Origin: Haemonchus contortus
Lineage: Eukaryota; Nematoda; Chromadorea; Rhabditida; Trichostrongylidae
DNA: 64,000 nucleotides
Direction of reading: 5' to 3'
Assembly (NCBI GenBank): GCA_000469685.2
Contig: LS997566.1
Coordinates: forward strand, 28,341,432 to 28,405,431
Positions 26,219-38,200 of the stretch are shown here, piece by piece (position 1 is the stretch's first letter; each line of letters begins with the position of its first letter). A model generated the notes under the pieces. That model made no database searches. It worked only from the letters and a program-made list of their open reading frames with translations, and was not told where the DNA came from. The position numbers and the translations under genes were made by a program.

Positions 26219-29200
26219 GTTGGTTTCGTGACTTGAGAAAGTTCCTCGTGCTTATAGTTCCCCGTTACTATTCATCTCACAGTATTGTCAAAGCCTACAC
26301 GGAATAAAATCGATGGCGGTGCTACTCACTTGCTACTCACTAATTAATGCTGTTGCTTACTAAAATGTTAGAGCGCAAGCCGTTAGGCTTGCCCACGAAC
26401 ACTTAAGGGATCCTTCCAGAGAACTTCAATCATTCTGGAGTTCTTGAGGTGTTTTCAAGCTGCAACTCAATCTATCAAATGTTTCGTTCGCTAGAAAGCA
26501 CCAAGCACGACGTTTCATTAAGGCCGAAAATGTCCTTTCGCTTAAGCTGTTTCTCAGCTTCCACCCTTGAGAAAACATGTAGCCGTAATAGATGAGGCAC
26601 AGCCGTTTTCGAAGCCCATTTCAATTATCTGACAGCCGCCCTTACCCTAAACAGCTGCATACGCTCATTTAGTTAATTTTCAAAAAAATAAAATTTCAAA
26701 ACAACAAATAAGGCCATCCAACGGTGATCGCTCTTGAGTTGCTAAAACACCTAAGAAATCCGCCTGGTGCCAAAAAATGTAATTATAATTTGTGCTTGGA
26801 CTGTCTGTCTTTCGAAACCTAATTGAACAAGTCAGCCAGTTGCGGCTCTTAATCTGATGGTATTATATAATCTGGTAAGGGCAGCAGTAAAGAGGCCTGA
26901 GACTGATGAACATTCATGTTCGTAAATTCCCATCTAAGTAAAGCACGCTCATTTGGAAGTGCATACCACTACTAAATATCAGCGCGATTAATTATTGACT
27001 ACTATTAGTACTAATACTTTGCAAACGGTCAATAACTGACCTTATAAAAGCTATTAATGACACTCACTTGCTCAATAGCAGCCTTTTTGTTACGGAAAAG
27101 TGTCTAGTTTGGCCCGACCATTTTCTATGCGCTTAGCCTTGACCAGTAATTATGCTCAACACGAGCCCAAAATTTATGTATGTTATCAGCGCTTTTAAAG
27201 TCAGAACAACACATCAGAGCCTTTGCACTTGATATTCATTTGCAATGGGAAAAGGTCGTCATATTGCTTCTGAAGGAATCGTCAATCTTTGACTGCTGGA
27301 TTCGGTCTGTAGCGCAAGATCTGAGAGGAGCAGGTGGGGGGAGGTCTCGGGTAGAATCTTCTACCTTCATCTATCTATTCGTGCCGTGCCGTTTCGCTTC
27401 GCACAGTATTTTGCAACATTACATTCCAACACCATACAGAACAAAAATGACAACTTTATGGAATGATTGAGGAGATACTGTAAGACTTTCACACCCAAAA
27501 CCCCAGGGACTTGCATTACCGTTCAGTTGAGTGCAACTCAGCTTACGCCGGGCCTCATTCCTTACTTTTACAAAGTAAATAAAAAATCTAGTTAGGGGAG
27601 GGGGGTGGCATTGCTTTTGTTCAATACCGAGGGCTTGAGTGCAGAGGAGACTGGGTAGCCGACCTTAACTGTGCTTCGGGTCGAGTTCAAGTTCTAGGCA
27701 AAAGAATATAGTTTTTAACTAAGCTTCAGGAGAGGAGGAGCGCCAGCGGTAGAGGTGTGATGACTACCTTGTTCAAAAAGCTAGGATGGGGTTAAGTTGA
27801 ATATTCATTTGACTTACCCAAACCTCTGGTCAAAAAACTGTATATTCTCGGCTAAGAATTGTTCCTGAGCACAATTATGGGCTAACCTCCTAATCTGCGC
27901 TCTCGCGCTCAATGTTGAAAAGAAAGCGGAGGTCCCTCAACTACATTGTCACCTCCGATTTTTGTATAGACATACCTAGCCGATGCCAGTAGAGATCGAA
28001 ATCACAGTTTTTAAGTACCCGTTTAACAACACATTACTCACTTCTCTCCGCAGTACTCACTCTACTCCATCAACCTACCCACCAAGTTACTGCCTTATAT
28101 TAGGTTGAGTCATAAGTCCTCGGACAATGTGTTAGTAATGACTTCTAGAGATCATAACTCGGGAAAGAGGTGGCGAAATGGAGGCGATACTGCTTCAAAG
28201 CATGAGGCACCCATCGACCGAGCTTTCGCACCTTGCCGATTGACTTCAATCCACAAATAACTGTGGACTGACCCCCCAAGGGTGAGTGCCAGTTCGCGAG
28301 TAGTTTGATACGGGTCGGCTTCTACCTGGCTCAGCAGCACGACCAAATCCAACTCCATTGAGCGTCCCGGACGGTCTTCATCTTCGGTGGAATAGTCGTC
28401 CGACGTGAACTTCGAGTGCCACCTGTTAATCGTGCATCTAGCAGGAGCAACCTCCTTCATCCGTCTATCGATCTCCGCGGGTTCTTGGACAGACAAAAAA
28501 GAAATAGGGTGGTGTTGCGGAGGTGGAGTTGCGACGGCTTGAAATCATGGGGCATGGTTGCAGAGAAGAAAACAGTTAGGTGTGTTCGTTAGCATGTTTT
28601 TTGAAGAGCTTTTCATACTATATCTAACAATGCCACGCGCGTCCATTTTCCTCATCTCTTTCCCGAGTTATGGTCACTAGAAGTCATTACTATCACTTTG
28701 TCCGAGGACTTATGACTCAACCTAATATATAAAAAGAAAGTGTAGTATAGAGCTAGGTTTTCTACATCACTACCGTTATCGTATTCATAGTCAAATTTTG
28801 CGGACGGACAGACAGATAAACCGACAAACACACAAGCAGACAAACAGACATACCAAGTTACTGTTTTATGATTAAGAGGGATTGTTAACGCTTTTGAGGT
28901 AAACTACCTCTCTAGCAAGTGAAGGCCTTTTGCTATACAGATTTGCTGAACCACTTTACTGCTGGATTCATTCATATCCACCTCACTGTTTCGATTCAGA
29001 ATTCCAATGGAACACGACATGGGCAAGGACACAAAATTATCATAAATCAGTCCAAGAAGGAGCTTTTCAATATCAATTCTGGGTTAAGAGGTATTCATCG
29101 ACGACTCAAAAATGCGTGGACTGTAGAGACGTCAGTTTACCGTGATCATTTGCTACTTTTTGTACAAATTCTTTGCATCGCGCCTCAAATGCTGCGGGTC

Positions 29201-32200
29201 CGACACAGTTTGGTGATGATAACAGTAGAACTTCTTTATTTAGGAACCCCGACGAGATCACAGACGGCATGTTTGAAGGAGTTCGCGCTTTCATACTTCC
29301 ACATCCACGAGCTAAATTCAACGTATCTGAGGTAATGTCTTCAGTTTTTTTTTGGTTAAAATCTTCGACCATGGCGTTAGTGGATACAACACTTAAATAG
29401 ATTGCCGTGATTTTCGGTTGAGCGATGAAACTTGGGTGTAAAGGGCACAGCTGTCAACTTCTCACTCTTATCTTTTCCCTTCCGAAACAATCCTGACAGT
29501 CTTTTTTCCTGTCAAACATGATGTGTAATGTGGGTGAAGGGTCCTATTAAGCGCTACAGTACTCGCCGTTAAAACTCAAAAATTCAAGAGAACTTCAAAT
29601 CTTCGAGTCTTTTTGGTGTTTTTTCTATAAATCGGTTACTTAGAGTATTTCAGGAGCTGAAGATACCATTGGACTCAGCTCGTCAAGCTCTATAAGCAGA
29701 TACCCTGAAGTATCGAAAAATTGCGCCATGCACTTGAGTCCCATCCGAAAAGTAGTTGCATGAACATGAGGTGCACGCTTTTTTTTTACAGAAGCTGATT
29801 GGTCTCTGCGTATAAAGTGTTCAGAAGTCGCTTCGCTTTAGAGTGCGCCACGTACTCGACTTCTCTTAGTGCAATGTGAAAATGATTGATTGGGTTTGAT
29901 CAGCCTCCACCGTTCATTTCTAATGGGGAGATGGGATGCATCTACATTCTCTGCTCTCAACACTTCTTACATGTCCTATTGAGAATATGACACCAATTTC
30001 CGGCTAAATAAATGAATCTATGTTTCGACATACTCCAATATTTGGAGGCACTTTCGTCAAAATCTGAGGAGGCAGCGCTGGAGGCACTCTATTATCCTAG
30101 ACAACTCATCGCTCTTTGCAAGATTGTTATGGTGCTCCTCACCATAGATCACAGCTTCTCCCTAGGTATGGCCCAAAACTTAACTCTTCGTCATGCTCAA
30201 ATTATAACATTGAGCTTCTTCCTTTCCATTGGCCTCTTTGCAACTGAAGTGTACACTGTTGGATTTTCGTGAGGAATGCTATATGATATTATATGAGTCA
30301 ACCGTCATGAAAATCCGGCTTCAAGACCATTCTCTGCCGTATGCTTGTCGTTGGTCGACTTCTCCCAGAAGAAGCCACTGAGGGAGCTGTCACCATTTGA
30401 GACGTCGTATCTACGACTGTATCCATCTCGAACGCTGATTCCAAATCCGCTTTCCTTATCTGCTGAACGATTCGGGAAGTTTCCGGTCTTCAAAGTAGTC
30501 ACTATAGAGTACCTTATCTGACAAATATATACATCGCTGTGCTTCGATGGTACAGTCGGCATGCAAGTGGAGTTATAAGAACAAAGCGGTCATTCGGATC
30601 CTTGATGATGTGCTGGCTTTGCTCTAATCCAAAAACTTCTTTACACTCCTCAATACAGTTTTGTATCCATTCTGACTACCCCTCCTCTCATCGATCCTGA
30701 AGGATTGCATGAGTCCATCTCCTAATATGAAAGAGAATGTGTCCATTTTCATTCGTCCTTTCCTATACAGAGCTTGCATGACAACGCAGCACCCGATCAA
30801 AAAACGTCTATCCGTTGAAAAGTTATTACGAAAAAAAATCTAGGTGCTCCGAAAATAGCGTGCTCCAATGCTTCCACAATGAACTCAGCTCGCCAAGCTC
30901 TACAAGAAAACTTCGTAAATTTTTGGAGAAGCACGACTTTGGAGTACGCCATGCACTCGAGTTCCACCTCAAGTGATAATTATACGGTGCACACGATATC
31001 ACCTATGCAAGCTTATAAGCCACTAAGGAAAAGCACTCCAGACACCTTTAGGAGTGCGCCACCCACTCGACCCCAGCAAGTGCAATGTTGGCGTGATTGA
31101 ATGTAAGTGAGGTTTCTCTCATATTTTCACTTGTGAAGTAACTGAAGGTATTGTCGCTGCGCTCAAAATGACTGCTTCATTTGATTCAATTTTCTGGCGG
31201 GTTTTCTGGCACGTGCTCTACCCTGATTTTGTGAGATTTTCTGAAGTTGGAATCCGGCAAAACCATCGGAGTCGAAATCGCTCCATCATCGAGGATTATG
31301 CTTTGTGTAGTGCAGGAATATAGTGACACACTCGATTGCGAGCAAGCTCTTCTTCCGTGATCTAGCCTCGATTATCGCTGATCGGCATACCCTCTTATGA
31401 AGACGACGCCTTTTTCCTTCCTGTTTTCAACAACAAGGTTGGTATGAATATTTGCGCCTTACAAGGCAAACACTATTCAACGATATACGAATCACTTAGT
31501 GAAGACACAGCTTTACTCCCATTTTTCCACTTTGTCTTCCAAAGTCATGTGATAATAACAAGTCCACGGGATAGTAACACTTAACAGTAGCCCATCAAGA
31601 GCCGTCAACGTGTATTCCATTGAGTGTTCCGCGTCTTTTCGCTCAAAATGGCCCCCTTTCAGTGAAACATCATTCATAATTCTCTCCTTTCGAGATAGCT
31701 CTCTGTTATTGTTTGATGATGTATGGAAGTTAAGATGGAGGCAATCGGGCGATTCATCACCAACGGAGGAGCCGTGTTAGTACTGCTGTCGGAAGGAGGA
31801 GAACAACAACACGATACTAATATCAATTTTCTTCTTGAAGAGTTCGGCATTGTTGGCAACAGTGGTTGGTAATACATAAGTCAATATTATTGTACTTTTT
31901 CTACAATAATGTAAAGATCCTGTACCACGAATCAATGCGAATTATAGGTCGGACGTTACTGCAATGTACCCCAGCTCTAAACTTTTTTCCAGCTAAGACC
32001 GATAGCTGTTTAGTAAACTTGCATAATAAGGCAGATATTGGCACATCGCTCCTTCAAATGAGCGAAATAAGCTATCAAAAGCCTGGGTTATTGCACCTAA
32101 GAGGGGAATGGCTGATGTTTCACAGAATGTGGAGATGAGAGTAATCAATGGCAGGCGAATTATTCTTTACCTGTTTGGCTACCTCACACTATATCGGGTC

Positions 32201-35200
32201 TGACACCAGTATCACGAATGTCTTACCATATGTAATGCGCTAATTGGGCAAGACTAGATTCTGCCCACAGGGGGGGGGGGGGGAGAGAGAGAGTCAGTGA
32301 AAGTTTTGATTTCCAAACTAGAGCGTCCAAATTTGATAGAAGTACAGGTGGCAGGCACAACTAACACCGTCCTGTGAGGATGAAAAATTGTCGTAATGTT
32401 GTGATGTGTCTATTCTGGTTGACCAGTGATTTGCAGACGCCGTGATTCGGAGTATTTTTTACAAATACTTTGATCCGAAAGAAGCCCTTATTTCAAATGG
32501 AGTATTAAATAGAAGTATAGCGATAGCGGCTAAAAAGAAAGTGTCAAATGATCAGCAATCTAACTCCCAGTACGTTCATTTCATTTTCCTCTCGTGCCTC
32601 TGTTCACAATTTAGCATTTTTAAGAACTATCTCATTTGTGTATCCGTTTGGTGCATCGCTATCGGTCAACCGTCTCGCTACTCCCGTACTGTCAACGGGC
32701 AGTGCTTGCTTCCCAATAGGAAGACCAGTGGCGGCTTTTCACGAGACCGAGGTAAACCAGGAACTTTTTTGAGTGCAGTGGCAAACATTCCGTTGACGTC
32801 TATTCAACTGTTCACCTTTTTTACAGGGCGCAAACGGAAGACTTGTAGTATGCGGTTCTGTTCACATGTTCTGCGATCAGTACATTGACAAAGAGGAGAA
32901 CAGCAAGCTATTTGTGAGTGTTCTGTTTCCTACCAGAGAAATGCAAACTTTCACTTATGCTTCAGGAGGTAAGGAATACCTGCGTGGATGAGATGGGCTA
33001 ACTTTATGAAAAAAATCAAGATAAAAAACAGAAATGAAATATATTAGAGTAGAATTGTTTTGAGTTGTCAGTGTTGGTGTAAGACAGAGCAACGTCCTGA
33101 AGATTAGCCGTGGACTAATTGGTAAGAACCTGTACTATCCTGAGGTAACACATAAGCACTGAAAGACGGGGAGAGTGTCTCCCCCAATTTCATTTTCATC
33201 TCCAAATCGGTAATAGATCAGAGAAAAAGACCCCACCGGAGTCCTTGGAGAGTATTCAAGCTCATGGCTTATTGCAGATAATTGGAAGACTTTAGAGAAG
33301 ATACTATTCGTATAATACAAAACCAGATATTGCAAAAAAAAACATGGAATGCTCAGATCACAATTGTGCTGGATTGGTCACTGAGGAAGATAAACAGAGA
33401 ATATATGAGCCAAACAACGCTCCACGGGGGGCGTTCGATTCGTGCGATCCCGGGTGCGCGGGGCAAATTGCGCGGCGAAAGTCGCAATGATTCAGACAAC
33501 TCCTGTGCCTTTCATTGGGGCACAACTTGAAGTAGAATATATTAGTAGGGTCGGACAATCCTACTAACCTACTTTACTTCGAATTTGGGCCCCAATGATG
33601 AACGTTGCAGTCGTTCAAATCGCACCGAATTTCGCCGCGCAATTTGCCGCGCGCACTCAGAATCGCACGAATCGACGCACACCCAAGCTCCGCGAGCAGG
33701 GGGCGAGACATGCATCGGAGTGTGCGGTGCATGAGCGGCTTAGTGGACGACAGGAAAAATGAGCAAAGGTAAGGTGGGGGTCAACAACAAGTGAAGTGAG
33801 GAATTTATCGATGGGCGGAGCATCCTCGCAGCGGGCGGTACTCCTGATGAGTTCATACACTTCATTCAAACGAATGCTCGAAGGCTAGAAAGATCGAAGA
33901 GATGAGCAAGGACTAACATGTCCCGGCTATGAGTGAACTTGGGGGAGTTGGTCTCCGTCCATTTCGGAATCCGTCTACGGTCGCCTGAACAAGCACCTCC
34001 AGAAGCTGGATCATTCTCGGGGGTATGGGGCATAGTGCAAAATGAGAAGAAATTACGTGAACTCAGCAAAGTTTAGCAGGCAGAACCCCTGGATAACTTT
34101 TTTCAAAACATTCTAGGCATTGGGAAAAAGGGTAGTGAGGTGTGGTTCAACAAATGAAGCGAAGAAGAAAATCTCGCCGTAGGCAGAGCATCCTCTGAGA
34201 CGGCTGCGCTTTCCATTGCAATCCATAGTTCCTTTTCTCTGGAGCCACCACAGAGCCTCATCACATTCATGAAAGGTGGAAATGTAATCGAAAATTTATC
34301 ACGGTTCAAGACATTCTTCGCTATGACACAGGCTTTAGTGCGTGTAGCTCAAAGGATGGTATAAGATGCATCCAGTGAAAAGGTGAAGAACATAAAAAAT
34401 ATTAAGTGGCTATTAAACAGATTATTTACAAGTTAGGCACTGGTAGGCAACAAGAAGGCTAACTTCAGCACTCTGCGTGCATCCCTTGGCAAAATTTTCT
34501 CAGTCCGAAGGAAACTTGGAAACTTAAGTCTGATCATCTCGCTTATGTGTACAGTTAAGGTTTGTTTTTTGTCTGAAACTGAGAGTGTTTAGCTCCTTTG
34601 CGAAGGACTGGGGGACTGAGAACACATACCAAAATCAGAAGTCGATGTATTCGTTTTAAGGATGCCATTATGGAATATCTCATCGATGGTTACGAACTGA
34701 ACAAAATTGATGCCACAGAACCGGAACTGTCGGATTACGTCCAAATTCCAGATCACGTCCGCCTATCAGAAGAACTAAAGGTTTGCATTTCAAAATCGTA
34801 ACTCATGCTCTCCAAGACCATCTTCATAGTTTGTCAGGGGCTTGTTCCATTTTGAGGAAAATATTATTCATAAGTGCTTCAAATGCTTGACATTGGTTGA
34901 GAATCGATGTCAGATAGCAGTCTAATAGGTTTTGATGCTCATGACGTATCAATGATGACATGTTATCATCGGGGGACGGTACGAACGTGCGTCCGAGGAT
35001 CTACGCGGCAACTTGCGCGGCGAATTTCGTGACGATTTGTACGACTGCGGCGCCAATTTTCGGGGCACAAACTCGAAGTAGAGTAGTTTAGTAGGGTCAG
35101 ATTATCCTTCTAATCTACTCTACTTCAAATTTGAACCCCATTGATAGACTCTAAAGCCGTTCAAATCGTTACGAACTTCGCCGCGTAATTTGCCGCGCGC

Positions 35201-38200
35201 GTCCTCGGACGCACGTTCGTACACATACCCGTTATCTTCTAACATATTTGACAGCACTACAGCTGCAGCGGTCGCATGCTATTTATGTTTGTTTCTGTTT
35301 TTGTATTCCACGATACCATTGCTCTCGCTCTCCCTTCTTGTCAACACCAATTTTTCTCTGCTTTCTGGTATGCATCATCATAACAGAAAATAGAGAAAAC
35401 AGATTATGACGACGATTTTATAGGAACTAAAATTTTTATAAATCATCCTCATAATCTTTAGAATCAGGTAATATAAAGAGGATTAGAAATCCTATATATA
35501 TATATCATATATAAGGTATGCTATGATATGATATATAATTCACGTATACGAATACCAGTCGGATCGCCCGGCTAACGCCAGGCTCTCCTCCTTCTTGTGT
35601 AAAACACCCTATCCCGAAAAATGTTGAACATCCGATAAGTCGGTTAAGTACGTGCAATGACAATGATGATAGGAAATCGGCTTATGCCAGATTTCCCTCC
35701 TTTTAACAGAGTGGTAATAATGGGCTGACCCGCCATTGCTTCTTCAGAATAAATGGTGCCTTCACGGTTACAAAAGTTGACAAAGGACCAATGGGGCAGT
35801 GTCAGTGTTTTTAGTATGTGCCGATGTTTATGCCTATAACTGTAAGTCTCGATTCATTGCTCTTCATCTCAAAAACATGTTCCGATAGTGGCTTAACTGA
35901 CGGGCAATCAAAGTCTTGATTGTTACTCACAAATGTTGTCGAGTGATAATGCCGCACATTATCAGACTTGGTTATCAGCAAACTTTTCTTCGCGACGAAT
36001 TTATCACTTATTGGGATATCCAGATAACTGGCGGTCGGATGAGTTTAGTCACAAAAGATATTGAAACAAAAAGAAACCATGATGTGGCATTGAGTCAGAA
36101 ACCTTGCTGGGTAGCGGTCGTAGTTTAACAGCGAAAAATAAACCAAACTTTAATTTTTTTTGTTATGGAGAATTGCCTTCGATCGGTTCCCATCACTGCA
36201 TCTACCTGTCTTATTGAATGAAAAACGTCAAAGAACAGTGTTTGGATACCAAAGTATGACTGTCGACATGAAGGAGATAACGAACCTATTCGCTCTAGCC
36301 TTCTAGGCCTTGCTCGTTTATTATCAGTCCTTGTCACAAATCACCTTCGGTCCCTTCGTATCCTACATCACCTATTAATGTGAAGGACGTTGTAGACCAT
36401 TGAATATGAAGGACGTTGTAGACCTGATGACTGTCTATGGCTTGTTATCTCTAACAGTTGTTGTCAAGCTTTATCACTGAACACATATGGTCCCTTCTTA
36501 ATCCATATCCCTTACTAAAGTACCAATGCTCCCGCGTTAATACGGAGGTGGCGGATCATGCACCTCTCGCTTTCTAAGGCGCTTTATCAGGTCCTACCAA
36601 TAGTTCCTTTATCACATATCATCAGTGTTCCCATACTGCTGCCTGTACTCCTGCCAAGTTTGAACGCTCTAGGTCCACGTAAACAGGAGTTATGAACTCG
36701 CGGCCTGAAATTTCTATCCCGCATCGCCCCCTGTAAGCGGAATCTGGTCCTCCCACCAACCATAAGTGTTCACATCATGCCCCCCCCCCGTACTCCTACC
36801 AAGTTTGAACGCTCTAGGTCCACGGGGACAGAAGTTATGCATTTTCGGTCGGACACACACACCGACACACACAAACACACCAACACACCAACAGACACAC
36901 TTAGCCAATTATCTCTCTTACCAGTCGGGCCGCCCGGCTAACGCCAGGCTTCCCCTTCTTACGGGCTCGCCCGGCTACGCCGGGCGCTCCTCCTTCCTGT
37001 GAAAAATTCGCTACGCGTAAATAACTCTTCGAAATCTCCTTTTTCTTTGTAAGCTCTACACCCTCAGTGCCAGCTCCGATTAGGGACGATTTTTTCTGTA
37101 ATCTTCGTCTAACGTCTTCGTTCATCTTCGCTGTGTAAGAATAGAACATCGTTTAATATCACAAAGGCGGTTGTTCAGAGAAAAGTAGTATTTAGAGACT
37201 TAATCGCGGGTGAGGCTACTATGTTAGCTACCATCAATGTTCCTCAATGCCATCATCGAGGGCTCTCCTCCTTCTTGGGGCTTAGGGACTTCGCCCGAAA
37301 ACAACAAACTAATGAAATTCTTCCCACTTTTTGCGAGGTTATTTTGCTGTTTCGCTGAGCGAGAGTATAGACTATCAAATGCCTCCAAGGATGTACCTCC
37401 TTTTCTCCACGGATACATCATTAACTGTGGATCCAACATTATTAGCTGTCGGATAAATTTTGCTAAGAATGATATCAAAGCAAAAAGAAACCGTGACCTT
37501 TCACTTAATCGCAAACTCTGTTGGGTAGCGGTCATAATCTAGTAGCAAAAAGTGAACCAAACTTATCTCCTTATAATCACACCACTTACCCTTCTTGTCG
37601 AATGAAACATATCAAAAAGTCAAAGCTAGATCGTAAATAACAAAGGCGCTGGGAAGTGATTGGTGAGTGGATCTTCTTCTCTATGGCCCCGTCCATTGTC
37701 AATGTTTTCATCCTGCCTCCTTCTATTGATTTTGCTCTCCAAGTCTACGGGATCAGGAGTTATGGATTTCCACTCATTTATTTCGCGAAAATCCCGTCCC
37801 TCGGGGGCAGATTCCGGCCCTACTACTCACCATAAGTGTTCCCATACTGCCGCCTGCTTCCTATCAAGTTTGAACGCATTAGAGCCACATTGACTATTTT
37901 GGCGTCCCTTGAGCACGGATTCTGGTCCTGCCGCCCACCATAAGTGTTCCCGTCCTGTCGCCTGTGCTCCTACCAAGTTTGAACGCTCCAGGTCCACGGG
38001 GGCAGGAGTTATGAATTTGCTACCTAAAATTTCTAACGCGCACGCCGCGCTCCCTGGGAACGAAGTCCGGTACTGTCACTTACCATAAGTGTTCCCATCC
38101 TGCCCCACCTACTCCTATCAAATTTGAACGCTCTAGGTCCCCCGGATCAGGAATTATGAATTTGCGACCTTAAATTTCTAACGCGCACGTCGCGCTCCCT

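Noticed and set aside
28919..29335. A single 138-codon gene
   Set aside because: Only its middle part (29000-29130) is coding, as IFT52 exon 2; the rest crosses a splice donor and reads intron.
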